A stretch of 6,719 bases of DNA from the NCBI GenBank assembly GCA_947072715.1, contig CAMTJB010000057.1, forward strand, positions 1-6,719. The letters run 5' to 3'. The stretch is from an uncultured Fusobacteriaceae bacterium. Lineage in GTDB: Bacteria > Fusobacteriota > Fusobacteriia > Fusobacteriales > Fusobacteriaceae. This document shows positions 1-5,537 of this stretch, one piece after another. The number at the start of each line of letters is the position of its first letter. Position 1 is the first letter of the stretch. The translations under genes were made by a program, and so were the position numbers. The notes beneath the pieces are model-generated. The model saw nothing but the letters and a program-made list of their open reading frames with translations, made no database searches and was not told the origin of the DNA.

Positions 1-55
<55 letters not shown>

Positions 56-58
56 TAG

Positions 59-114
59 AAAAAAAAAAAAGAGACAAGTAATTAGCTAATAAAACTGCTT
101 TACTTGTCTTTTTT
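59..114. terminator. Intrinsic terminator after thrB, possibly bidirectional
   Basis: Arms AGACAAGTAA (72-81) and TTACTTGTCT (100-109) form a perfect 10-bp stem with an 18-nt loop that holds a small palindrome, ATTAGCTAAT. On the minus strand the stem is followed, after one C, by 12 U (plus-strand A59-70), so it ends the threonine operon about 75 nt beyond the thrB stop. On the plus strand the stem runs into six T (109-114), so it could also stop transcription arriving from the left. The 70 nt between it and thrB are low-complexity AT-rich sequence. Confidence 0.9.
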
Positions 115-186
115 ATTATTATTTTATATATAATCATTATCTAATTAAATTTAATTTTATATTATTTTACTTTATTTTACATTATT

Positions 187-1059
187 CTATATTATAGAAA
201 TTTGACTGCCTTTTAAATCAATATCCAGATATGATATTTTGCCAAGATAAGAAATATTTGTTAAAACTTCTTTAATCTTAAAATGACTATCTTTAGGATA
301 AAAAATAATAACTGTTGGTCCCGCTCCACTAAGACAAGTGGAATATGCGCCACACTCTCTCATCCTCTCTCTTATCTCAGTTAAGTGAGGAACTAATGGA
401 AGTCTATATTGCTCATGCCACAGATCTTGTTCCATCATCTTGCCAGCAGTAAGAATATCTTTATTAAAAAGTGAGGCAAGCATAAGATTTGCAATTGAAC
501 TCCCTTTTATTGCCTCTTTATAGTCAACAGTTTCTGGTAATACTTCTCGACTTTTTTTTGTAGAAAGAGACCAATTAGGAATAACCACAGCTATAGAAAT
601 ATTTGAAAAATCTATTTTCATAGCTAATACTTTTTCATTGAAGTTTCCAGAAACAATAAAACCACCAAGTATAGCAGGTGCTATATTATCAGGATGACCC
701 TCTATCTCATTTGCAATATTAATTTTTTCTTCTAAAGACAAATTAAGGTTTCCAAAGAAGTTAGCAATTTCTATTCCAGCTACTATTGCAGAAGAGCTAC
801 TTCCTAATCCTCTTTCTAGTGGAATGTCACTAATCATTTTTATTCTATGAGGCTTTAAGCAAGGGAGTATTTTAAGAGCTGTTTTAATAATTAAATTATC
901 TTCACCTATAGGAATACTTTCTCCCAAATTGTGTTCAATAATCCATTCATTACACTCTTCATATACTTCAATCTCTAAATAGAGAGCTAGTGCTAATCCA
1001 AATGAATCAAAGCCTGGTCCAAGATTTGCAGTTGTTGCGGGTACTTTTATTTTTATCAT
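187..1059 (-). CDS. thrB: Homoserine kinase (GHMP family)
   Basis: Cytoplasmic enzyme that phosphorylates L-homoserine with ATP to O-phosphohomoserine, the substrate of ThrC. The 290 residues carry the GHMP kinase motifs in order: VPATTANLGPGFDSFG near the N-terminus (residues 6-21), the ATP-binding loop PLERGLGSSSSA (80-91), the homoserine-kinase-type EGHPDNIAPAILGG (120-133), and the C-terminal glycine motif CLSGAGPTV (242-250). Length is close to the usual 290-310 residues and no motif is missing. The ATG follows the thrC stop by 3 nt, and its AGGAG Shine-Dalgarno lies inside the last thrC codons (7-nt spacing), which implies translational coupling. It is the last gene of hom-thrC-thrB, and a terminator follows. 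The identification is firm. Confidence 0.96.
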   Translation of the reverse strand: MIKIKVPATTANLGPGFDSFGLALALYLEIEVYEECNEWIIEHNLGESIPIGEDNLIIKTALKILPCLKPHRIKMISDIPLERGLGSSSSAIVAGIEIANFFGNLNLSLEEKINIANEIEGHPDNIAPAILGGFIVSGNFNEKVLAMKIDFSNISIAVVIPNWSLSTKKSREVLPETVDYKEAIKGSSIANLMLASLFNKDILTAGKMMEQDLWHEQYRLPLVPHLTEIRERMRECGAYSTCLSGAGPTVIIFYPKDSHFKIKEVLTNISYLGKISYLDIDLKGSQISII

Positions 1060-1062
1060 AAA

Positions 1063-2109
1063 TTATCTCCTCTTTAATATATTATTTAACTCCTCTAAAT
1101 TACTTACACAAGTAATATTGGTGTTAACTATATTAAGAGCAGTATCTATGTCTTTAAGTCCATTTCCTGTAAAAATAGAAACTACAGTCTCATCTTTTTT
1201 TATTTGATTAAGAGCAACTAGTTTTATAATACCTGCCAAAGAAGTTGCAGAGCCAGGCTCAACAAAAATTCCTTCTTTTAAAGCAAGTAATTTGTATGCT
1301 GAAAGAATATCTTCATCAGTAACAGATTCTATAATACCCTTAGACTCGTCTCTAGCTTGTAAAGCATATTCCCAACTAGCTGGATTTCCTATTTGAATTG
1401 CTGAAGCAACAGTAGTAGGATTCTTTACAGGAACACCAAGTACTATTGGAGAAGCTCCTTCAGCTTGGAATCCAAACATTCTAGGAAGTCCACTGTTATA
1501 CTCTTTATCCCACTCTTTAAAACCTTTCCAATAGGCTGTTATATTTCCAGCATTTCCCACAGGAAGAGCAACTATATTTGGAGCATTACCAAGTTGTTCA
1601 CAAATTTCAAAGGCAGCTGTTTTTTGACCTTGAATTCTATAGGGATTAATAGAGTTTACTAGAGTAATATTTTCCTTTTTAGCAATCTCTTTTACCATTT
1701 CAAGTGCATCATCGAAGTTACCGTCTACTTGGATTATTTCAGCCCCATACATAATAGCTTGAGCAAGTTTACCCATGGAAATTTTTCCTTTTGGTACGAG
1801 AACATAAGCTTTTAAGTTAGCTTTTGCAGCATATGCCGCAGCAGAGGCGGAAGTATTTCCTGTTGAAGCACAAATAATAGATTTACTACCCTCTTCAATA
1901 GCTTTAGCAACGGCCATAACCATCCCTCTATCTTTAAAAGATCCAGTAGGATTTAATCCTTCTAATTTACCATATAAATTTATACCTAAAATTTTAGATA
2001 TATTTTCTAAAAAAATTAGAGGAGTATCTCCTTCAGATAATGATAGAGAGGGGGTATTCCCATTAATTGGTAGGTTTTTTTTGTATTTTTTTAATAATCC
2101 TTCTTTCAT
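1063..2109 (-). CDS. thrC: Threonine synthase (PLP-dependent)
   Basis: Converts O-phospho-L-homoserine and water to L-threonine and phosphate, the last step of the pathway, in the cytoplasm. With the start chosen here it has 348 residues, the short bacterial form typical of Bacillus-type ThrC. Visible features are [10 protein letters not shown], with Lys59 the expected PLP Schiff-base lysine; [15 protein letters not shown] (81-95); the PLP-phosphate loop LPVGNAGN (182-189); and TGNGLKD (314-320). An ATG two codons upstream (2115) is only 1 nt from the GGAGG Shine-Dalgarno, whereas the ATG at 2109 is 7 nt away, so 2109 is preferred. The frame-shifted hom reading frame stops 2 nt before this start, and thrB follows after 3 nt. 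Everything needed for activity appears present. Confidence 0.95.
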   Translation of the reverse strand: MKEGLLKKYKKNLPINGNTPSLSLSEGDTPLIFLENISKILGINLYGKLEGLNPTGSFKDRGMVMAVAKAIEEGSKSIICASTGNTSASAAAYAAKANLKAYVLVPKGKISMGKLAQAIMYGAEIIQVDGNFDDALEMVKEIAKKENITLVNSINPYRIQGQKTAAFEICEQLGNAPNIVALPVGNAGNITAYWKGFKEWDKEYNSGLPRMFGFQAEGASPIVLGVPVKNPTTVASAIQIGNPASWEYALQARDESKGIIESVTDEDILSAYKLLALKEGIFVEPGSATSLAGIIKLVALNQIKKDETVVSIFTGNGLKDIDTALNIVNTNITCVSNLEELNNILKRR

Positions 2110-2111
2110 AA

Positions 2112-2237
2112 TCATTCCTCCATTACTTCATATTTTGATTTTATAACAATAGTATTTTCAGAGCTTAGTCTATTTACTAAATTTTCCACTTGTTGTTTAT
2201 TGATTTTAAGTGTAATTATAGTAATGCTTATCTCATT
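2112..2237 (-). pseudogene. hom: Detached second half of the Hom ACT domain (-1 frame)
   Basis: At the A6 run (plus-strand T2236-2241) in codons CAA AAA ATG, a step back of one base, or one extra A, opens 41 more codons beginning NEISITIITLKINKQQ and ending SKYEVMEE, then TGA at 2112-2114. The beta-helix-beta pattern (ISITIITLK, then a helix, then [10 protein letters not shown]) is what the second half of an ACT domain should look like. The joined protein would be 428 residues, normal for Hom. The stop overlaps an ATG (ATGA) and sits 2 nt before the preferred thrC start, as expected for a coupled operon. The cause may be a frameshift mutation, a sequencing error in a homopolymer, or ribosomal or polymerase slippage; the sequence alone cannot decide. 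Confidence 0.8.
2117..2121 (-). promoter_or_regulatory. Shine-Dalgarno that decides the thrC start
   Basis: GGAGG on the minus strand, 7 nt from ATG 2109 and 1 nt from ATG 2115. It lies within the last codons of the frame-shifted hom tail, so ribosomes finishing the full-length hom frame would stop right at the thrC start. Ribosomes stopping at the in-frame hom stop (2228) would end about 110 nt short of it. Confidence 0.8.
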
Positions 2238-3397
2238 TTTTGAGTTAAAGTTTGTATTATCCTTTCATATTTAATTTCATTTTCCACAAGTATCTCATTA
2301 AATTTTAAAGTAGTGTCTCTACAATTTTTCAGAATAAATCTAAAGTAGTATTTTGAAAAAATTTGCAAATTAGATAGTTTTTTTGTTTCATTTATATAAT
2401 TATTGAATAAATTTCCCGTGGTACCTAATTTAATGTTTTTAGCTATAGAAATAACATCACTTACTACGCTTATTGCGGTTGGAAATTCCCCGATTCCAGG
2501 TCCACAATATAGTGTTTCTCCTGAAGCAATTCCTTTGATAGATATAGCATTATTTTCATTATTAACATTTGATAAGGGGTGTCTATTTGGAATAAAAATA
2601 GGTCCAACTCTTAAATTGATACTACCATTTCTTTCTTCTGCAATTCCAATTAGCTTTATTGTATGATTTAATTTAGATGCCATATTAAAATCTTTTTGTT
2701 TTATGCTTCTGATACCTATGGTACATATCTCTTTAAAAGGTATACTCATTCCAAATGAAAGTCTTGCAAGTATAGCGAGTTTTTTTGCGGTATCGGTTCC
2801 ATCTATATCGTTAATTGAATTTGATGTAGCAAATCCTAATTTTTGTGCGTCTACTAAAATCTCATTAAAAGTCTTTTTATCATTTTTCATTTGGGTAAGA
2901 ATAAAGTTTGAGGTGCTATTTATTATCCCTGTTATCTTTTGAATTTTATCTGAAGAAAATCCATTAACAATAGTTTTTATAATTGGAATTACACCTGCCA
3001 CAGTGGCTTCAAATAAAATATCACAACCATTTCTTTTTGCAACCTCAATTAATTCATTACCAAAATTAGATATAAGGTCTTTATTAGCAGTTACTACATG
3101 CTTTTTATTATTTAAAGCTTTAAGTATATATTCTTTTCCTGGATTGATATTTCCCATAACATCAATAATTATAGAAATATTATCATCATTTAAAATTTCA
3201 TTGGGGTCAGTTGTAAAGGTGAAATTATTGTAATTATATTTTCTATTTTTATTTAAATCTCTGACTAAAACTTTAGAGATATTTATTTTATAACCTGTCA
3301 TTTGACTTATTTTTTCAATATGTTCTTCCAAAATATAAATAACGCCACTTCCCACGACACCATAACCTAGTATTCCAACATTTAGTATTTTTTCCAT
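2228..3397 (-). CDS. hom: Homoserine dehydrogenase, in-frame part; ends inside the ACT domain
   Basis: NAD(P)H-dependent reduction of aspartate semialdehyde to homoserine, the branch point to threonine and methionine. The 389 residues show a Rossmann motif GYGVVGSG (11-18), TANKDLIS with Lys106 in the expected catalytic-lysine position, GIINSTSNFIL (157-167), and the dehydrogenase signature with Asp197, Asp199, Gly200, Asp202 and Lys206. An ACT-like segment begins near 349 (YYFRFILKN) but stops half-way, whereas the family usually runs about 430 residues. The missing half is present downstream in the -1 frame. Odd residues are Thr191 where the family has a conserved Glu, Ser194 for the signature Pro, and Ser161 in a usual NGT motif. 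The start is supported by GGGAG 5 nt upstream. The gene lies about 50 nt after the attenuator terminator. The identity is clear, but whether this copy makes a fully active, regulated enzyme is uncertain. Confidence 0.9.
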   Translation of the reverse strand: MEKILNVGILGYGVVGSGVIYILEEHIEKISQMTGYKINISKVLVRDLNKNRKYNYNNFTFTTDPNEILNDDNISIIIDVMGNINPGKEYILKALNNKKHVVTANKDLISNFGNELIEVAKRNGCDILFEATVAGVIPIIKTIVNGFSSDKIQKITGIINSTSNFILTQMKNDKKTFNEILVDAQKLGFATSNSINDIDGTDTAKKLAILARLSFGMSIPFKEICTIGIRSIKQKDFNMASKLNHTIKLIGIAEERNGSINLRVGPIFIPNRHPLSNVNNENNAISIKGIASGETLYCGPGIGEFPTAISVVSDVISIAKNIKLGTTGNLFNNYINETKKLSNLQIFSKYYFRFILKNCRDTTLKFNEILVENEIKYERIIQTLTQKMR

Positions 3398-3445
3398 TGT
3401 AACTCCCTTTTTAATTTTATGTAGATAAAATTCAAGTATTTGATG

Positions 3446-3480
3446 TAATAAAAAAGCTCGAGATATTAAATCCCGAGCTC
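3446..3480 (-). terminator. Attenuator terminator before hom
   Basis: On the minus strand, AGCTCGGGAT (3479-3470) and ATCTCGAGCT (3464-3455) form a 10-bp stem with a 5-nt loop, then a U tract and UUUUUUAUUA (3455-3446). One pair is G-U on the minus strand but A-C on the plus strand, which shows the stem is kept for minus-strand RNA. It lies between the operon promoter and hom, about 50 nt before the hom start, so it must be bypassed for the operon to be expressed. Its 5' arm is shared with the antiterminator. Confidence 0.9.
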
Positions 3481-3504
3481 CATTTTTATGGTTTGCTTGG
3501 GATC
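3469..3504 (-). promoter_or_regulatory. Predicted antiterminator hairpin
   Basis: On the minus strand, GATCCC (3504-3499) pairs with GGGATT (3474-3469). After a 1x1 mismatch, AGC (3497-3495) pairs with GCT (3478-3476). After a 3x1 loop, CCAT (3491-3488) pairs with ATGG (3483-3480) around an AAAA tetraloop. The total is 13 pairs. It uses the whole 5' arm of the terminator and therefore excludes it. The pairing was found by eye and energies were not computed. Confidence 0.65.
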
Positions 3505-3540
3505 AATTCATTTTAAACATAAAATGAGTCTGTTCCCAAG
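3496..3540 (-). promoter_or_regulatory. Nested hairpin, likely anti-antiterminator
   Basis: On the minus strand, an outer stem CTTGGGA (3540-3534) with TCCCAAG (3502-3496) encloses a perfect inner stem TCATTTTA (3527-3520) with TAAAATGA (3515-3508) around a TGTT loop; a 6x5 internal loop separates them. The 3' outer arm contains the bases that start the antiterminator, so forming this hairpin frees the terminator. The shape is symmetric enough that a ligand-binding role cannot be fully excluded, but it matches no riboswitch class I recognise. Confidence 0.7.
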
Positions 3541-3571
3541 ATTAAAATTTTTAATCTAGTTCTTCAAACTC
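3526..3571 (-). promoter_or_regulatory. Leader-peptide-end pairing that would block the nested hairpin
   Basis: On the minus strand, GAGTTTG (3571-3565, inside the last codons of the leader ORF) can pair with CAGACTC (3532-3526) through seven pairs, one of them G-U. It encloses a perfect A/T-rich hairpin, AGATTAAAA (3557-3549) with TTTTAATCT (3547-3539). Together they trap the 5' arm of the nested hairpin (3540-3534) in a loop. A ribosome at the leader stop codon would cover the GAGTTTG element, whereas one stalled at the first Thr codons would leave it free. Confidence 0.5.
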
Positions 3572-3624
3572 TCCCAAAGCGTAATAGTCGTTGTCATATT
3601 ATTTAATTGTTTCTTTAAATTCAT
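3556..3624 (-). CDS. Threonine leader peptide (22 residues)
   Basis: A short ORF with start ATG at 3624 and an AGGAG Shine-Dalgarno (3635-3631) 6 nt upstream, ending in TAG (3558-3556). It begins MNLKKQLNN, then residues 10-15 read Met-Thr-Thr-Thr-Ile-Thr (codons ATG ACA ACG ACT ATT ACG, the Thr/Ile run at 3594-3580), then LWESLKN. Four Thr and one Ile codon in five positions, just ahead of a terminator and a threonine operon, is the arrangement of enterobacterial thrL, whose peptide is also a Thr/Ile run. The role is inferred: the act of translation senses charged tRNA-Thr, and the peptide itself need not do anything. It has no recognisable sequence relation to E. coli ThrL beyond the Thr/Ile run. 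The gene name thrL would be by analogy only. Confidence 0.85.
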   Translation of the reverse strand: MNLKKQLNNMTTTITLWESLKN

Positions 3625-3664
3625 ATAATTCTCCTATTAAAATTTTCTTATTAGAATGAATACT

Positions 3665-3703
3665 ATCATATTATTGTATAGAATACAATGAATTATTTTT
3701 AAA
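3665..3703 (-). promoter_or_regulatory. Likely promoter of the threonine operon
   Basis: Two overlapping -10 candidates are visible on the minus strand: TATACA (3680-3675) with TTTAAA 17 nt or TTAAAA 16 nt upstream, and TATGAT (3670-3665) with a weak TTCATT 16 nt upstream. Either places the transcript start about 30-45 nt before the leader ATG, giving a leader RNA of about 200 nt up to the terminator. The surrounding sequence is very AT-rich, so the exact hexamers are uncertain. No other promoter candidate is needed between the panF terminator and the leader ORF. Confidence 0.6.
3673..3689. promoter_or_regulatory. Perfect inverted repeat over the promoter, candidate operator
   Basis: ATTGTAT-N3-ATACAAT, a perfect 7-3-7 dyad, overlaps the -10 region of one promoter candidate and the spacer of the other. 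A dimeric repressor bound here would block RNA polymerase. The form resembles operators of several repressor families, and I cannot name the regulator. In AT-rich DNA a dyad can arise by chance, but perfect symmetry exactly on the promoter is suggestive. Confidence 0.5.
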
Positions 3704-3763
3704 ATTTTATATATTAAGAAAAATTAAGAGAAATAGTAGGGATAACTAAAGCTAGATAAAGAT

Positions 3764-3794
3764 AAAAAAAAGCTGTAGACATTGTCTACAGCTT
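3764..3794 (-). terminator. Intrinsic terminator after panF
   Basis: AAGCTGTAGACA (3770-3781) and TGTCTACAGCTT (3783-3794) are perfect complements around one central base, so in practice an 11-bp stem with a 3-nt loop. On the minus strand the stem is followed by eight U (3771-3764, partly paired). The plus strand has no T tract, so it acts only on the panF side. It separates the fprA-yhdT-panF group from the threonine operon, so hom needs its own promoter. Confidence 0.93.
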
Positions 3795-3818
3795 AAATAA
3801 TCAGTGCTATTTTACTAA

Positions 3819-5276
3819 TTACTCTTCATCATCAAAGAAAAGAGCTAATTTATCTTTAGGAATAGGTTGCCCTATATATGACCCTATGATAAATACAATT
3901 ATTGAAATCCCTATTACAGGAGCAATTTGATGCATTCCATAAGGTTTTATATCTTTAAAAAATAAAAATAAATATGTTGAGAATCCTACAATCATAGAAG
4001 CTAAAGCACCTGTTGCATTAGCTCTCTTCCAGTAAAGTCCAAAAATTATTGGACAGAAGAAGATAGCTTCTTGTGCAGCAAGGAACATTAAGTTCATTAT
4101 AACTAATAGAGGTGGTGGATTCAGTGCTAAAATAAAGATGATAACACCCAAACATAATGAAGTCATAGTTGAAATTAATTTTATTTTCTTAGACTCAATA
4201 ACTTTATCCTTTGCTACATATTTAATATAAAAATCTTTTATAATATTAGCAGATGACATAATTAATAAAGAGTCAACTGTAGACATTATTGCAGCTAAAG
4301 GACCAGCAATAAAGACTCCTGCAAGAATAGGATGTAAGTTAGCTATAGCCAAAATTGGTATAGCTTTATCCCCAATTTCAATATTAGGATCAATAGCAAT
4401 TCCCATAACACCAATTAAGTGCATTCCTAGCATAAGGACTCCAACAACAGATGTACCAATTATCATGGCAGAATGCATAGATTTACTATCTTTGAATCCC
4501 ATACATCTAATCGAAGTTCCAGGAAGACCTAGAATACCAATACCAACTAAAATCCAAAAAGAAAGAATAAATGGTAATGGTATTGCTCCTCCACTATCAG
4601 GAGTAAGGTAAGCAGGATTTTTTATCATAATTTCTTTCATGATATTTTCCATTCCTCCTCCTTTATTAAGAAGAGCGATAAAAAGAACAATCGTAGCAAT
4701 TAGCATAACTATACCTTGAATAGCATCAGTTAAAGTAACTGCTCTAAAACCACCAAATGTTGTATATAAAACAACAACTACTGAGAATGTAATTAGACCT
4801 GCCATATATGAAAGGCCAGTAACGCTTTCAAAAAGCCTAGCCCCTCCTATAAATTGAACCACTACAGTTCCCACAGAAAAGAGAACAATAGAAAGTGAAC
4901 CTAATATAACAACCCATTCATTTTGGTATCTAGCTCTTAAATAATCAGTAAGAGTTATTCCATTTATCTTTCTAGCAATTATAGCTAATTTTTTCCCTAA
5001 AATTCCAAGGGTTAAAAAAGCTGTAGGTGTTTGAATACAAGCAAGTAACACCCATCCAAGTCCAAGTTTATAGGCAACCCCAGGACCACCTATAAATGAA
5101 GAGGCACCAACGTAAGTAGCAATAACAGTCATGGCAAGAACCATTCCTCCCATACTTCTACTTCCCATAAAGTACTCTTGCATAAAATCAACATTATTAT
5201 TGTTTTTTATTCTTCCTACTTTCCAAGCAATGAAAAGCATAAGAGTTAAGTATAAGAAAATAGGTATTAGTATCAT
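3819..5276 (-). CDS. panF: Sodium/pantothenate symporter
   Basis: Inner-membrane transporter of the solute:sodium symporter family that imports pantothenate (vitamin B5, the CoA precursor) with Na+. The 485 residues match E. coli PanF closely from memory: EYFMGSRSMGGMVLAMTVIATYVGASSFIGGPG (residues 34-66), GLGWVLLACIQ, QFIGGARLFE (141-150), and YTTFGGFRAVTLTDAIQG (171-188). The Na+-site-like MSTVDSLLIMSSANI (331-345) is also present. About 12-13 hydrophobic segments span the protein, and the C-terminus is short and acidic (FFDDEE). AAGGAG lies 6 nt before the start and overlaps the yhdT stop, so the two are coupled. Length and motifs look intact. The PanF subgroup is supported by the adjacent YhdT gene; other substrates in the family are less likely. 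Confidence 0.95.
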   Translation of the reverse strand: MILIPIFLYLTLMLFIAWKVGRIKNNNNVDFMQEYFMGSRSMGGMVLAMTVIATYVGASSFIGGPGVAYKLGLGWVLLACIQTPTAFLTLGILGKKLAIIARKINGITLTDYLRARYQNEWVVILGSLSIVLFSVGTVVVQFIGGARLFESVTGLSYMAGLITFSVVVVLYTTFGGFRAVTLTDAIQGIVMLIATIVLFIALLNKGGGMENIMKEIMIKNPAYLTPDSGGAIPLPFILSFWILVGIGILGLPGTSIRCMGFKDSKSMHSAMIIGTSVVGVLMLGMHLIGVMGIAIDPNIEIGDKAIPILAIANLHPILAGVFIAGPLAAIMSTVDSLLIMSSANIIKDFYIKYVAKDKVIESKKIKLISTMTSLCLGVIIFILALNPPPLLVIMNLMFLAAQEAIFFCPIIFGLYWKRANATGALASMIVGFSTYLFLFFKDIKPYGMHQIAPVIGISIIVFIIGSYIGQPIPKDKLALFFDDEE

Positions 5277-5286
5277 GTATTTCTCC

Positions 5287-5526
5287 TTAATCCAAGTCTA
5301 CATTTTTAAAAAATAGTTTAACAACAATTAGGACTAAGACATTAATAACAACGAGCCCTAAAACACATGAGTAGAAAAACCACTCAGGTAATCCAAATAT
5401 AAATTTATACTTAGTTGGATCAGTGCCATATTTATAAGCAAAATAATACCACCAAACAAAATAAAACAAGTATAATAAAATCGTAAGCCATGCCTCAATA
5501 TTAATTTGTCTATTTTTATTTTTCAT
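5287..5526 (-). CDS. yhdT: YhdT-like small membrane protein (DUF997)
   Basis: A 79-residue integral membrane protein with two hydrophobic helices, about residues 13-32 (WLTILLYLFYFVWWYYFAY) and 50-73. Between them is a conserved-looking turn FGLPEWFFYSC, and a charged end FFKNVDLD follows. This layout and the position immediately before panF match YhdT of E. coli, which is found next to panF in many bacteria. Its function is unknown; an accessory role for the transporter is a guess from linkage. ATG 5526 is chosen because AGGAG (5536-5532) lies 5 nt upstream. An upstream ATG at 5556 would overlap fprA by 19 nt and has no such site. It lies 11 nt after the fprA stop and 10 nt before panF. Confidence 0.85.
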   Translation of the reverse strand: MKNKNRQINIEAWLTILLYLFYFVWWYYFAYKYGTDPTKYKFIFGLPEWFFYSCVLGLVVINVLVLIVVKLFFKNVDLD

Positions 5527-5537
5527 TAGAACTCCTA

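Noticed and set aside
115..186. Possible small gene or RNA between thrB and its terminator
   Set aside because: Only low-complexity AT-rich sequence with no start, Shine-Dalgarno or stable fold.
1465..3233. Plus-strand ORFs of 65-87 codons opposite thrC and hom (for example 1465-1662, 2403-2666, 2703-2942, 3003-3233)
   Set aside because: They lie entirely antisense to well-identified genes, have no convincing Shine-Dalgarno or domain, and read as hydrophobic shadow frames typical of AT-rich antisense DNA.
3496..3540. Known metabolite riboswitch (lysine, SAM or similar)
   Set aside because: The element is a simple two-stem hairpin of about 45 nt with no recognisable conserved core. Its arms are explained by competition with the antiterminator.
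3398..3640. T-box leader controlling hom
   Set aside because: The conserved T-box sequence (AGGGTGGNACCGCG-like) and the long stem I are absent, and the leader contains a translated Thr-rich ORF instead.
5131..5316. Plus-strand ORF of 61 codons opposite the panF start
   Set aside because: Antisense to panF and the end of yhdT, with no family motif; it is a shadow frame.
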